From NCBI RefSeq assembly GCF_003428335.1, contig NZ_CP031704.1, positions 1,240,001 to 1,304,000 of the forward strand: DNA of 64,000 nucleotides. The letters are read 5' to 3'. Positions within the stretch are counted from its first letter, which is position 1. Each line of letters begins with the position of its first letter. A program made the position numbers and the translations under genes. The stretch comes from Solimonas sp. K1W22B-7. Lineage in GTDB: Bacteria > Pseudomonadota > Gammaproteobacteria > Nevskiales > Nevskiaceae. This document shows, one piece after another, positions 44,901-54,871 of this stretch. The notes below the pieces were generated by a model. The model was not told where the DNA came from. It did not search any database and saw only the letters and a list, made by a program, of their open reading frames with translations.

Positions 44901-47900
44901 ATGGAACGGGTAAGGCGCCGCTATTGGACCTGGGCAGTGACCCTGTTCGCCGGCACGGTGATCTTTGCCGCGGCCATCAGCGGCGTGTTCCAGCTGGCCG
45001 TGCTGGCGCTGCCCAGCTACCGCGAGGAAATCTCCGCCTGGGTGACGCGCGTCGCCGACCGTCCGGTGGATATCGGCGGCATCGGCCTGGTCTGGCGTGG
45101 TGTCTACCCGCGGCTGGATCTCACCGACATCACGCTCTACGACGAGGACGGCAGCGAGGCGCTGACCGCCGACCGCGTCAGCCTGGGGTTCTCCAGCACG
45201 CGCCTGCTGCTGGGCGAGCTGATGCCCACCCGCATCGAGCTCAATGGCCTGAGCCTGGCCGCGGACATCGACGAGGAGGGCCGTCTCAGCGTCGCCGGCT
45301 TCGATGCCCTGGGCGGCGAGGCCTTTCCGAAGAACGATCGCCTGCTCAAGGAGCTGCGCCGCTTCCAGCGCGTGCGCCTGCGCAACTGCGAGGTGCGGTT
45401 CACCCACGCCGGCCTGGGCCGCAGCCCGCTGGAGTTCACCCTGGTCGACGGCGAGATCGACCGTACCCGTTCCGGTTTCGACGCCGAGGCCGACATCAAG
45501 CTGCCGCCGGCCTACGGCGAGCGCGTGGATCTGGCTGCCAGCATCGACGGCGACATCGCCGACCCGCGCAGCTGGAGCGGCGATTTCAGCGCCGAGATGC
45601 TGCGCCTGGCGCCGCAGGCCTGGCTGCGCAACTGGCTGCTGCCGGGTGCCCAGGTGCAGGCGACGGAACTGGGCCTGCACGCCGAGGGTGAACTCGGCCA
45701 GGGCCGCCTGCAGAAGATGCAGCTGCGTGCCGAGAGCGATGCCTTCGTCGTCGCCCGCGCCGGGCGCGCCTGGCAGGGCAAGGAGCTGGATGCCGAGGTC
45801 ACGGTTGCTGCCGACGGCGCCGGCTGGCGCCTGGACATCGACCACTTCGAGCAGGACGACCTGCCGCTGCTGCGCGGCGGCCTGCGTTACCGCCGGCTGG
45901 CCGATGAAGGCTACGAACTGGACGCCGACGTCGACGACCTGCAGCTGGGCCGCCTGACGCCCTGGCTGGCCTACCTGCGCGCCGCGCCGCCGGAACTGCG
46001 CCGCGCCGCTGGCCTCGGCGGCGAGCTCGATGGCCTGGTGCTGCGCCTGCGCAAGGCCGGCGACGGCCTGCACTATTCGCTGCGCTCGGACTTCCGCGAC
46101 ATCGCCCTGGCCGCCGATCCCGCCCTGGGCCTGCGCAAGCTCAATGGCCAGTTCAGCACCACCGAGGCCGAAGGCCGCCTGAAGCTGGCCGGCACGCCGG
46201 TGGAGCTGCGCCTGCCGCGGCTGTTCGCGGCGCCGTTGCCTTTCGATGCGCTGTCGGCGGAACTGCAGTGGCAGCGCACGGCCGCGGGCTGGACCCTGCG
46301 CGCGCCCGACTTCGCCTGGCGTCTGGCGGGCAGCAAGGGCAGTGGCCGCCTGGAGCTGCAGCTGCCGCAGGACGAGGCCGCGGCGCCGGTGATGGACCTG
46401 GCGGCGCGCTTCAGCGCCGACGACGCCACCGCGCTGAAGCCCTGGATGCCGCTGCACTGGGGCGAGCACACCCGCGAGTGGCTGCAGCGCGCGATCCAGG
46501 CCGGGCGGGTGCCGCGCGCCGACCTGTTGATCCGCGGCGCCCTGCCGGACTTCCCCTTCACCAGGAAGAACGATGGCGAATGGAAGCTGGACATCGACGT
46601 CAGCGGCGCCCGCCTCGCCTATGCCCCCGACTGGCCGGCGCTGACCGACGTCGACGCCCATCTGGCGTTCCGCGGCAATGGCCTGGAAGTCCGTGCCGAT
46701 TCGGCGAAGATCTCCGGCAACCAGGTAGACCAGGCGCGTGCCGTGATCGCCGACTTCCACGACAGCCTGCTGCAGGTGGACGGTTCGGTGGCCGGCGAGA
46801 CCGCACGCTTCTACGACTTCCTGCGCAACTCGCCGCTGCGCCACAACCTCGCCGGATTGATCAACCGCACCCGCGCCTCCGGCCCGGCGCGGGTCGGCGT
46901 GCATCTGGACATCCCGCTGCACAAGGTCGACGACACCCAGGTCTCCGGCACGGTCGGCCTGGACGGCGTGCAGCTGTTCTACGAGGGCCTGGAGCAGCCG
47001 GTCGATGACATTCGCGGCGAGCTCAGCTTCACCGGCCACGGCCTGCAGTCGCCGCACCTGGACGCGCGCTTCAGCGACCTGGTGCTGGATGCACGCATCG
47101 AGCCGCGCCCGAAGACCGCGGGCGTGGTGGTGGTGGAGTTCCCGTTTGCGCCGAAGGCTTCCGGCGGCGTCAGCGACTTCATCCCGGACATCGTCCGCGG
47201 ACGCCTCAGCGGCGAGTCGCGCTGGCGCGCCGAGCTGCCGCTGGATGCCGCCGACGCCGCACTGGTGCTGAACAGCGACCTGCGCGGTACCGCCGTGCAG
47301 CTGCCGCCGCCGCTGGGCAAGCTGGCGGCGGAAACCTCGCCGATCCGCCTGAGCCTGGGCTCCGACGCGACCGCGCCGCTGCGCATCAAGCTCGACTACG
47401 GCCAGCGCCTGGGCGTCGATGTCGCCTATGCCCGCGAAGGCCAGGCGGTGAAGCCGCGCGCCGCGCAGCTCAGGCTGGGCGGCGGCATGCCGCCGCCCGC
47501 CGAGGGTCGCGGCATGGTCGTCAGCGGCGACCTGCCGGAGCTGGAGGTAGGCCTCTGGGGGGCGGTGCTTTCCGCGCCCGGCCCTGGCGCAAGCGCCGGG
47601 GGCAAGGCGGGGGGAATGGAGGGCCTGGCGCTGCGCGAGGTCGATCTCAATGTCAGCCGCTGGCTGTTCGACGACGCCATCGTCGGGGCGGCGCGCATGC
47701 GCTGGACGCCGACCCCCGAGGGCTGGCGTGCCGAATTGGGCGGCGACGGCGTCGAGGGCGAGCTGCGCTACGCCCAGGCGGGTGCCGGCGCACTCAGCGC
47801 GCGGCTCAAGCGCCTGAGCCTGCAGGTGCGCCCGCCGCCCGCCATCGCCAGCGGCGCGCAGGCGGAACCCAGCCCACGCGATCCGCGGCAGTGGCCGCTG

Positions 47901-48692
47901 CTCGACTTCGACGTCCAGCGCCTGCAGGCGGCAGACCTGGAGCTGGGTCGCCTGCAGATGCGCAGCTCGCGCATCAGCGACGGCCAGCGGCTCGACCTGA
48001 TGTCGATCTCCGGCGGCAAGCTCAGCCTGGACGCCAGCGGCAGCTGGCAGCGCAATGCCTCGGGCTCGACCGCCACGCTGAAGTTCGAGCTGGCCAGCCC
48101 GGAGGTTGCGGCGGTGCTGCAGGCGCTGGGTTACAACCCGACACTCAGTGCCAAGTCCAGCCGCTTCACCGGCGAGCTGGGCTGGACCGCCGCGCCACGG
48201 CTGGACTGGCAGCAGGCCAGCGGCCGCATCCGGCTGGACGTGGAGAACGGCGCGCTCAAGGCAGTGGAGCCGGGCGCCGGGCGCGTGCTCGGCCTGCTCA
48301 ATCTCTACGCCATTCCGCGGCGCCTGCTGCTGGATTTCCGCGACGTGGTCAGCTCGGGCCTGGGCTTCGACAAGCTCAGCGGCAGCTTCCAGCTCGGCGA
48401 GGGCCAGGCGCGCACCAGCGACATGGAAATCCGCAGCACCTCGCTGCGCATGGAAATCCGTGGCCGCATCGGCCTGGCGGCACGCGATCTCGACCAGGCG
48501 ATCAAGGTCTACCCGGACGTGTCTTCCGGCGTCACCCTGGGCGCGGCCCTGCTGGCCGGTCCCGCGGTCGGCGCGCTGGTGCTGGTGGCGCAGCAGGTGC
48601 TGGACAAGCCGATCGAGCAGGTGACGCAGCTGAGCTACCGCGTGACCGGCAACTGGGACAACCCGCGCGTGGAGCGCGGTTCCGGAAACTAG
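44901..48692 (+). CDS. yhdP: YhdP family AsmA-like phospholipid transport protein
   Basis: A 1263-residue envelope-spanning protein of the AsmA/TamB/YhdP group, which moves phospholipids from inner to outer membrane. One N-terminal membrane anchor lies at about residues 12-35 (AVTLFAGTVIFAAAISGVFQ). A very long periplasmic beta-rich region with many short amphipathic strands follows. The C-terminal segment LDLSTRIRLDVENG-like (here RIRLDVENGALKAVEPGAGRVLGLLNLYAIPRRL) is the AsmA_2 signature. A TACAAT at 44767-44772 may be its -10 box. It precedes a nitrilase gene and tldD, a conserved gammaproteobacterial cluster. Confidence 0.92.
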   Translation: MERVRRRYWTWAVTLFAGTVIFAAAISGVFQLAVLALPSYREEISAWVTRVADRPVDIGGIGLVWRGVYPRLDLTDITLYDEDGSEALTADRVSLGFSSTRLLLGELMPTRIELNGLSLAADIDEEGRLSVAGFDALGGEAFPKNDRLLKELRRFQRVRLRNCEVRFTHAGLGRSPLEFTLVDGEIDRTRSGFDAEADIKLPPAYGERVDLAASIDGDIADPRSWSGDFSAEMLRLAPQAWLRNWLLPGAQVQATELGLHAEGELGQGRLQKMQLRAESDAFVVARAGRAWQGKELDAEVTVAADGAGWRLDIDHFEQDDLPLLRGGLRYRRLADEGYELDADVDDLQLGRLTPWLAYLRAAPPELRRAAGLGGELDGLVLRLRKAGDGLHYSLRSDFRDIALAADPALGLRKLNGQFSTTEAEGRLKLAGTPVELRLPRLFAAPLPFDALSAELQWQRTAAGWTLRAPDFAWRLAGSKGSGRLELQLPQDEAAAPVMDLAARFSADDATALKPWMPLHWGEHTREWLQRAIQAGRVPRADLLIRGALPDFPFTRKNDGEWKLDIDVSGARLAYAPDWPALTDVDAHLAFRGNGLEVRADSAKISGNQVDQARAVIADFHDSLLQVDGSVAGETARFYDFLRNSPLRHNLAGLINRTRASGPARVGVHLDIPLHKVDDTQVSGTVGLDGVQLFYEGLEQPVDDIRGELSFTGHGLQSPHLDARFSDLVLDARIEPRPKTAGVVVVEFPFAPKASGGVSDFIPDIVRGRLSGESRWRAELPLDAADAALVLNSDLRGTAVQLPPPLGKLAAETSPIRLSLGSDATAPLRIKLDYGQRLGVDVAYAREGQAVKPRAAQLRLGGGMPPPAEGRGMVVSGDLPELEVGLWGAVLSAPGPGASAGGKAGGMEGLALREVDLNVSRWLFDDAIVGAARMRWTPTPEGWRAELGGDGVEGELRYAQAGAGALSARLKRLSLQVRPPPAIASGAQAEPSPRDPRQWPLLDFDVQRLQAADLELGRLQMRSSRISDGQRLDLMSISGGKLSLDASGSWQRNASGSTATLKFELASPEVAAVLQALGYNPTLSAKSSRFTGELGWTAAPRLDWQQASGRIRLDVENGALKAVEPGAGRVLGLLNLYAIPRRLLLDFRDVVSSGLGFDKLSGSFQLGEGQARTSDMEIRSTSLRMEIRGRIGLAARDLDQAIKVYPDVSSGVTLGAALLAGPAVGALVLVAQQVLDKPIEQVTQLSYRVTGNWDNPRVERGSGN

Positions 48693-48716
48693 GACCTGCT
48701 AGCCTAAAAAATCAGC

Positions 48717-48850
48717 AGTCCGCAAATGAACGCAAAGAACGCAAATAAAAGCATGCGTTGCTGCCGCTACGGTGGCGCGCCTCCTGGTGCAGCCAGAGGG
48801 TGGCGTTTCTTGTTGATCCATTCGCGTTTATTTGCGTTCATTTGCGGACC
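48717..48850. repeat. GCAAATGAACGCAAA inverted repeat pair
   Basis: A 36-bp left unit starting AGTCCGCAAATGAACGCAAA and its reverse complement at the right (48815-48850) flank about 62 bp. Each unit is itself made of repeats of AACGCAAAT. It fills the yhdP-nitrilase gap and is AT-richer than the surroundings. It differs from the GC-rich palindrome families. Confidence 0.85.
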
Positions 48851-48893
48851 AATTGTTGTTTCTGGCGCTAAGAGTCCCTAGGACGGAGAGCAC

Positions 48894-49712
48894 ATGAACC
48901 CGGCGATCGCGGCAATCCAGATGAACAGCTCCGACCGGCTGTCGGAGAACCTCGCGGTGGCCGAGCAGATGCTGCGCGAGGCCGCGCGGCAGGGCGCCTG
49001 GCTGGCGGTACTGCCGGAGAACTTCGCCTTCATGGGCGCGCGCGAGCGCGACAAGCTGGCGCATGCGGAACTGCCGGGCAAGGGGCCGATCCAGGCCTTC
49101 CTGTCGGCGATCTCGCGCGAGCTGCGCCTGTGGGTGGTGGCCGGCACCATCCCGCAGGCGGTGCCGGAAGACCCCGAGCGCGTGCTGGCCGCCAGCCTGG
49201 TCTATGCCGCCGACGGCACGCTGGCCTCGCGCTACGACAAGATCCACCTGTTTGACGTGGAAGTGCCGGGCGGCGAGAGCTACCGCGAGTCGCGCAGCAT
49301 CCGCCCCGGCGAGCCGAACACCGTGGTCGCCGCCACCGCGGTCGGCAATGTCGGCCTGTCGGTGTGCTACGACCTGCGCTTTCCCGAGCTGTATCGCCTG
49401 CTGGCCACCGCCGGCGCCGACATCCTCTGCGTGCCCTCGGCCTTCACCGCCAGGACCGGCGAGGCGCACTGGGAGACGCTGCTGCGCGCCCGCGCCATCG
49501 AGAACCAGTGCTACGTCGTGGCGCCCAACCAGTGGGGTGAGCATGCCGGCGGCCGCCGTACCTGGGGCCACAGCATGATCGTCGGCCCCTGGGGCGAGGT
49601 GCTGGCCTGCCAGGACGACGGCAGCGGCGTGGTGCTGGCGCGGCCCGACCGTGCCGCGCAGGCGAAGCTGCGGCAGGATTTTCCGGTGCTGTCGCACCGC
49701 CGGCTGGCGTGA
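48894..49712 (+). CDS. Carbon-nitrogen hydrolase (Nit2 / deaminated glutathione amidase type)
   Basis: A 272-residue nitrilase-superfamily amidase. The catalytic triad Glu42 (LPENFAF), Lys116 (YDKIHLFD) and Cys158 ([13 protein letters not shown]) is complete. The YDKIHLFDV form and the length point to the Nit1/Nit2 group, which repairs deaminated glutathione; omega-amidase activity is an alternative. GGACGGAGAGC precedes the ATG. It sits between yhdP and tldD, 12 bp before the latter. Confidence 0.9.
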   Translation: MNPAIAAIQMNSSDRLSENLAVAEQMLREAARQGAWLAVLPENFAFMGARERDKLAHAELPGKGPIQAFLSAISRELRLWVVAGTIPQAVPEDPERVLAASLVYAADGTLASRYDKIHLFDVEVPGGESYRESRSIRPGEPNTVVAATAVGNVGLSVCYDLRFPELYRLLATAGADILCVPSAFTARTGEAHWETLLRARAIENQCYVVAPNQWGEHAGGRRTWGHSMIVGPWGEVLACQDDGSGVVLARPDRAAQAKLRQDFPVLSHRRLA

Positions 49713-49724
49713 GACCATGAAACC

Positions 49725-51173
49725 ATGACGAATACACCCATCGCTGTCGCACGCCAGACCCTGCTGGAACCCACCGGCCTCGACGACTCCGCGCTGATGC
49801 ACCTGCTCGACGGCCTGATGAAGCCGGGCATCGAGGAGGCGGACCTGTACTTCCAGCATTCGCTGACCGAGGCCTGGTCGCTGGAGGACGGCATCATCAA
49901 GAGCGGCTCGCACCACGTCGAGCAGGGCGTGGGCGTGCGCGCCGTCGCCGGCGACAAGCAGGGCCTGGCCTACTCCGACGAACTGCGCCTGGAGGCCCTG
50001 AGCGATGCCGCCGGCGCCGCCGGTGCGATCGTGCGACAGGGCCAGCAGGGCGCGGTGCAGGCCTTCAGCCGCGGCGTGCTGCCCAAGCCGCTGTATCCCG
50101 CGGCCAACCCGATCCAGTCGATGGCCACGCCGGAGAAGCTGGCGCTGCTGCACCGCGCCGATGCCGCCGCGCGCGCCGCCGACAACCGCGTGCAGCAGGT
50201 CAACGTCAACCTCGCGGTGAACTTCGAGACCGTGCTGATCGCGGCCACCGACGGCACCCTGGCCGGCGACGTGCGCCCGCTGGTGCGCATGGACGTCAGT
50301 GTCATCGTCGAGCAGGGCGGCAAGCGCGAGCAGGCCCATGCCGGCAGCGGTGGCCGCGGCAGCATCTCCGACTTCCTCGGCGGCGAGCAGCCCGAGCAGC
50401 TGGCGCTGCAGGCCGTGCGCCAGGCGCTGGTGCAGCTCGACGCGGTGCCGGCGCCGGCCGGCACCATGACCGTGGTACTCGGCCCCGGCTGGCCCGGCGT
50501 GCTGTTGCACGAGGCGGTCGGCCACGGCCTGGAGGGCGACTTCAACCGCAAGGGCACCTCGGCCTTCTCCGGCCGCATCGGCCAGCAGGTGGCGTCACCG
50601 CTGTGCACCATCGTCGACGACGGCACCCTGCTCAACCGCCGCGGCTCGCTGAGCATCGACGACGAGGGCACGCAGACGCAGTGCACCACGCTGATCGAGA
50701 ACGGCATCCTGCGCGGCTACATCCAGGACAAGCTCAATGCGCGCCTGATGGGCGTGCGACCCACCGGCAACGGCCGCCGCGAATCCTATGCCGCGCTGCC
50801 GATGCCGCGCATGACCAACACCTACATGCTGCCCGGCCCGCACGATCCGCAGGAGATCGTCGCTTCGGTCAAGAAGGGCATCTATGCCGTCAATTTCGGC
50901 GGTGGCCAGGTCGACATCACCTCCGGCAACTTCGTGTTCTCGGCCAACGAGGCCTACCTGATCGAGGACGGTCGCATCACCCGCCCGGTCAAGGGGGCCA
51001 CGCTGATCGGCAATGGCCCCGAGGCGCTGAACCGCGTCAGCATGGTCGGGCATGATCTCAAGCTCGACAGCGGCGTCGGCATCTGCGGCAAGGATGGCCA
51101 GAGCGTGCCGGTGGGCGTCGGCCAGCCGACCCTGAAGATCGACGGCCTCACCGTCGGTGGCACGCAGGGATGA
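49725..51173 (+). CDS. tldD: Metalloprotease TldD
   Basis: A 482-residue subunit of the TldD/TldE (PmbA) zinc protease that degrades unfolded peptides and matures microcins. The zinc site HEAVGH is at residues 262-267 in [17 protein letters not shown], with the third ligand expected downstream. Typical sequences are [20 protein letters not shown] and [14 protein letters not shown]. It overlaps the SRPBCC-like gene by 4 bp. The partner pmbA is not in this window. Confidence 0.95.
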   Translation: MTNTPIAVARQTLLEPTGLDDSALMHLLDGLMKPGIEEADLYFQHSLTEAWSLEDGIIKSGSHHVEQGVGVRAVAGDKQGLAYSDELRLEALSDAAGAAGAIVRQGQQGAVQAFSRGVLPKPLYPAANPIQSMATPEKLALLHRADAAARAADNRVQQVNVNLAVNFETVLIAATDGTLAGDVRPLVRMDVSVIVEQGGKREQAHAGSGGRGSISDFLGGEQPEQLALQAVRQALVQLDAVPAPAGTMTVVLGPGWPGVLLHEAVGHGLEGDFNRKGTSAFSGRIGQQVASPLCTIVDDGTLLNRRGSLSIDDEGTQTQCTTLIENGILRGYIQDKLNARLMGVRPTGNGRRESYAALPMPRMTNTYMLPGPHDPQEIVASVKKGIYAVNFGGGQVDITSGNFVFSANEAYLIEDGRITRPVKGATLIGNGPEALNRVSMVGHDLKLDSGVGICGKDGQSVPVGVGQPTLKIDGLTVGGTQG

Positions 51174-51631
51174 TCCGGCTGCGCTTCGAAAGCCGCCTCG
51201 CCGCGCCGGCGCAGGATGTGCTGGCCGAGGCGCTGACCATGCGCGGCGTCAACGCCGAACTGATGCCGCTGTTGCGCATGAGCTATCCGCGCGAGGCGGA
51301 GAACTTCGACCTGCAGCAAGCCCCGGTCGGCCAGACGCTGTTCCACAGCTGGCTGCTGCTAGGCGGCCTGCTGCCGGTGGACCGGCACTCCCTGGCCTTC
51401 GAGACGCTGCATGCCAATGGCTTCGACGAGCGCTCCACGTCCTGGGTGCAGCGCGTGTGGATCCATCGCCGCCGCGTGATCGAAAGCGGCAAGGGCTGCA
51501 TCGTCAGCGACGAGCTGGAATTCCAGCCGCGCCTGCCGCTGGGCGCCACGCTTCCCGCCGCCCTGGCCAGCCGCGTGTTCAAGCATCGCCATGCCCGCCT
51601 GCGCAAGCGCTACGGCCTGCTGTCCGACTGA
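51170..51631 (+). CDS. SRPBCC-like / ligand-binding family hypothetical protein
   Basis: A 153-residue soluble protein with a pattern suggesting the START/SRPBCC fold: [20 protein letters not shown] at the N-terminus and [13 protein letters not shown] late, then a C-terminal helix with [20 protein letters not shown]. The fold call is my inference and no function is known. It overlaps the tldD stop (ATGA), so it is expressed with it. No signal peptide. Confidence 0.6.
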   Translation: MIRLRFESRLAAPAQDVLAEALTMRGVNAELMPLLRMSYPREAENFDLQQAPVGQTLFHSWLLLGGLLPVDRHSLAFETLHANGFDERSTSWVQRVWIHRRRVIESGKGCIVSDELEFQPRLPLGATLPAALASRVFKHRHARLRKRYGLLSD

Positions 51632-51673
51632 AGGCGGTTGACCGGACTGCCGGTTCTTGTTTAATTGGCAGCC

Positions 51674-52249
51674 ATGGCGAAACGGCCTCCAGGGAAATTG
51701 CGGATCATCGGTGGGGAGTGGGGTAGCCGCATCGTCGAGTTCGACGGTGACAGCGGCGCCCGCCCGACCCCCGACCGCGTGCGCCAGACGGTGTTCGACT
51801 GGCTGGCGCCGACCATCCAGGGCACGCGCTGCCTGGATCTGTTCGCCGGCAGTGGCGCGATGGGCATGGAGGCCTTGTCGCGCGGCGCCGCGCATTGCAC
51901 CTTCGTCGAGAATGGCAACCGCCAGGCCACGCTGATCAAGGCCGCGCTGCTGCACTTCAAGGCGCCCTCCACGCGCTGGGACGTCACCGGCATGGACGCG
52001 GTGTATTTCCTCGACCAGAGCTGGCACCGCTACCACGTGGTGTTCCTCGATCCGCCCTATGCCAGCCCGCTGCTGGATCGCGCCCTGCAGGAACTGCCGC
52101 GCGTGCTGGTGCAGGACCAGAACCGCATCTACCTGGAATGGCCCGACGGCAAGCCGCCGGTACTGCCGCCGGGCTACGAACTGCTGAAGGAAAAACAGGC
52201 CGGTCAGGTATGCTTCGGCCTGGCGCGCTACCAGCATCCCCCCAAGTAA
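51674..52249 (+). CDS. rsmD: 16S rRNA (guanine(966)-N(2))-methyltransferase
   Basis: A 191-residue methyltransferase acting on G966 of 16S rRNA. The start region LRIIGGEWGSRIV and TPDRVRQTVFDWL, the SAM loop LDLFAGSGAMGMEALSRGA and the catalytic VVFLDPPYASPLL are all present. The ATG at 51674 is preferred; a TTG 9 bp upstream is also open. It is followed by coaD after 40 bp, the conserved rsmD-coaD pair. Confidence 0.94.
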   Translation: MAKRPPGKLRIIGGEWGSRIVEFDGDSGARPTPDRVRQTVFDWLAPTIQGTRCLDLFAGSGAMGMEALSRGAAHCTFVENGNRQATLIKAALLHFKAPSTRWDVTGMDAVYFLDQSWHRYHVVFLDPPYASPLLDRALQELPRVLVQDQNRIYLEWPDGKPPVLPPGYELLKEKQAGQVCFGLARYQHPPK

Positions 52250-52289
52250 ACCCGTCGTCCGTACGGCGACGTCTCCACCCGAGAAACGC

Positions 52290-52784
52290 ATGCCCGTCAC
52301 TGCGGCTTACAGCGGCACCTTCGACCCCATCACGCTGGGTCATTCCGACATCATCACGCGTGCTTCGAAGATGTTCCCGAAGCTGATCGTGGCGGTCGGC
52401 TACAACATCGCCAAGAATCCCAAGTTCAGCCCCGACGAGCGCGTCGCGCTGATCCGCGAGGTGGTGCGCGACCTGCCCAACGTCGAGGTCAAGAGCTTCA
52501 GCGGCCTGGTGGTGGACTTCGCCCGCGAGAACGGTGTCACCGTGCTGGTGCGCGGCGTGCGCACGGTGGCCGACGTGGAGTACGAAAAGCAGATGGCGGT
52601 GATGAACCGCGATCTCTACGCCAACCTCGACACCGTGATGCTGGCGCCGTCGCCGGAATACGCCCACCTGTCGTCCTCGCTGGTGCGCGAACTTGCGGGC
52701 CTGGGTGCGCCGGTGGAGAAGCTGGTGCCGAAGGCGGTGGTGCCGGTGCTGTTGCAGCGGTTTGGGCGCGACGGGAAAAAGTGA
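52290..52784 (+). CDS. coaD: Phosphopantetheine adenylyltransferase
   Basis: A 164-residue enzyme of coenzyme A synthesis. The nucleotidyltransferase motif TLGH is in YSGTFDPITLGHSDII, and the second motif SSSLVREL is near residue 130. VLVRGVRTVADVEYEKQMAVMNR is strongly conserved. It ends in a 9-bp stem-loop that includes its stop codon. Confidence 0.96.
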   Translation: MPVTAAYSGTFDPITLGHSDIITRASKMFPKLIVAVGYNIAKNPKFSPDERVALIREVVRDLPNVEVKSFSGLVVDFARENGVTVLVRGVRTVADVEYEKQMAVMNRDLYANLDTVMLAPSPEYAHLSSSLVRELAGLGAPVEKLVPKAVVPVLLQRFGRDGKK

Positions 52785-52805
52785 TCTGCCCTAAATGGCA
52801 GATCA
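52782..52805 (+). terminator. Stem-loop overlapping the coaD stop codon
   Basis: TGATCTGCC / GGCAGATCA form a perfect 9-bp stem around a 6-nt loop. There is no T-run on the plus strand, so termination strength is uncertain. Confidence 0.55.
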
Positions 52806-53485
52806 TCCCGTCGCGCGCCCGGCCATGGATGGCGTCACCGCTTGTCCCTTTCTCCTTGCTGACAGAAGTTCGGGTATCTAACCCTTTGCCGTGATTGTAG
52901 GAGCGAGCTTGCTCGCGACTCCGTTCGATTCTCACCGAACCGTTCATCCCGAGTGCCGCGTAGCGGTGTATCGAGGGACGCGCACAGCTGGTGGTGCCGG
53001 CGACTACGCCGGTCAGGGTCTGTTGTCCTCTGGAGGTTTATTTCGCCCAAGGGCGAGTTACTTCTCTTTGATATACGTCAAAGAGAAGTAACCAAGAGAA
53101 AACGTACCCTTGTATCGGCGCCCCGCTGAAGCGGGGTTCCCCGCCCAGTGGTCGGTCGCCGAGGGGTCGGACACACAGGCCATCCATGGCCTGCGTGTCC
53201 TCGGCCGGACCTCCTGTCCGGCTCGACCCCTGCGCCCGACCCCTGTGCGGGCGCCGCTACGAGGGAACCCGGAACATCAAAAGCATTCGCCTTGCTCACC
53301 AAGACTTCGGAAGAGGAGTCGGTTTCGGGCGTTAAACGATTGGCCAATTCGATCGGCGATCCAAAGTCGCTTCTGTCTGTGCGCCTCCTCCACCTGTCCC
53401 AATCTATCAATCCACTGGCCGCGCCTCCCATTGGTTGCCCCTGAGCCGCCCTTCACCATGGCGGCGAACTCAGGGAGAGAGCGGG
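52806..53485. other. Repeat-filled intergenic region before the wax ester synthase gene
   Basis: About 0.7 kb with no credible gene. The 0.43-kb composite repeat takes up 52894-53319. The remaining 53320-53485 should hold the promoter of the acyltransferase gene. I see no convincing -35/-10 pair there. The short frames on both strands are inside the repeat and match those in the other copy only through the shared DNA. Confidence 0.7.
52894..53319 (-). repeat. 0.43-kb composite hairpin repeat, copy 2 (inverted)
   Basis: The reverse complement aligns with 1249-1664 over its full length. It shows the same order of hairpins, including an identical 16-nt CCCCGCTTCAGCGGGG. Its 15-bp stem at 53057-53092 (GTTACTTCTCTTTGA with its exact complement) replaces the different stem of copy 1, so pairing is kept while sequence changed. 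One end is TGTAGGAGCGAGCTTGCTCG. Confidence 0.85.
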
Positions 53486-54871
53486 ATGGCGACACTGATC
53501 AAGCCGAACGACGCTGCATGGCTGTACATGGAGAAGAGCGAGATGCCGACGCACATCGGCTGCCTGGCGATCTTCTCGCTGCCGCCGGATGCGCCTTCGG
53601 ATTTTCTGCTGCAACTGGCGGCGCGCTTCCGCGCCACGCGCATCTTTGCGCCGCCGTTCAACTACCGCCTGCAGCGTGGCGCGCTGCGGCGCGTGCTGCC
53701 GGCCTGGGAGGAGCTGACGGCGGAGCAGATCGACCTGGACTACCACTTCCGCCACTCCGCGCTGCCGCAGCCGGGCGGCGAGCGTGAGCTGGGTACGCTG
53801 GTCTCGCGCCTGCATTCCTACCCGCTGGATCGCCGCCGCCCACTGTGGGAAGTGCACCTGATCGAGGGGCTGGAGAACCGCCGCTTCGCGCTCTACACCA
53901 AGATGCACCACTCGCAGGTGGATGGCGTCGGCGGCGCGCGCCTGATCCAGGGCACCATGTCGCCCGATCCGGATGCGCGCAACTGCGCGCCACCCTGGGA
54001 AGGGCGCAAGGGTGACGCCCGCCGCGAGCGGCCCAAGGCACCGCCACTGCGGCAGATCCTGCGAGAGCAGATGGATGCGCTGGTGCCGGCGGTGAAGACC
54101 CTGGTGGCCAAACCTGCAGTGGAGCACCTCGACGAAACCGCGCGGCCCTTCGTGGCGCCGATGACGCCTTTCAACGGCCGCATCCATGGAAAGCGCCGCT
54201 TCGCCACGCAGAACTACGAACTGGACCGCATCAAGCGCGTGGCCCGCGCCGCCGGCGTCACGCTCAACGACGTGTTCATGGCGCTGTGCTCGGGCTCGCT
54301 GCGGCGTTATCTCGGGGAACTGGGGCAGCTGCCGGAGGCCTCGCTCACCGCCGGCATGCCGGTGTCGGTGCGCCCGGCCGGCGACGAGTCCGTGGGTAAC
54401 GCCATCAGTTTCATCCTGGCGCAGCTGCATACCGAGATCGCCGATCCGCGCGAGCGGCTGATGGCCTGCCATGCTTCGGCGCAGGCGGCCAAGCAGCCGC
54501 TGCTGCAACTGCCCAAGGCGGCGATCAATCACTACACGATGATGCTGATGACGCCGCAGATGCTGCAGGTGAGCCTGGGCCTGGGCGGCTACACGCGGCC
54601 GATGTACAACCTGATCATCTCCAACGTGCCGGGGCCGGCCGAGACGCTGTACCTCAACGGGGCGCGGCTGGAACAGATCTACCCGATCTCGCTGCTGTTC
54701 AACGGCCAGGCGCTCAATATCTCCGTGGTCAGCTACGGCGGACGCTTCAACCTCGGCTTCACCGGCTGCCGCGACAGCCTGCCCAGCATGCAGAAGATCG
54801 CCGTCTATACCGGCGAGGCGCTGGAGGAACTGGAGCGTGTGCTGGGTATCGGCGCGGAGAAGGCGGCATGA
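53486..54871 (+). CDS. Wax ester synthase / acyl-CoA:diacylglycerol acyltransferase (WS/DGAT)
   Basis: A 461-residue acyltransferase making wax esters or triacylglycerol from acyl-CoA. The catalytic HHxxxDG is HHSQVDG at 141-147. Conserved later motifs are NDVFMALCSGSLRRYL, the PVSVRP stretch, and NLIISNVPGP with YPISLLFNGQALNISVVSY. The N-terminal LIKPNDAAWLYMEKSEMPTHIG is the usual start. GGGAGAGA precedes the ATG at 53486. It implies neutral lipid storage. The SDR gene overlaps its end by 4 bp. Confidence 0.92.
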   Translation: MATLIKPNDAAWLYMEKSEMPTHIGCLAIFSLPPDAPSDFLLQLAARFRATRIFAPPFNYRLQRGALRRVLPAWEELTAEQIDLDYHFRHSALPQPGGERELGTLVSRLHSYPLDRRRPLWEVHLIEGLENRRFALYTKMHHSQVDGVGGARLIQGTMSPDPDARNCAPPWEGRKGDARRERPKAPPLRQILREQMDALVPAVKTLVAKPAVEHLDETARPFVAPMTPFNGRIHGKRRFATQNYELDRIKRVARAAGVTLNDVFMALCSGSLRRYLGELGQLPEASLTAGMPVSVRPAGDESVGNAISFILAQLHTEIADPRERLMACHASAQAAKQPLLQLPKAAINHYTMMLMTPQMLQVSLGLGGYTRPMYNLIISNVPGPAETLYLNGARLEQIYPISLLFNGQALNISVVSYGGRFNLGFTGCRDSLPSMQKIAVYTGEALEELERVLGIGAEKAA

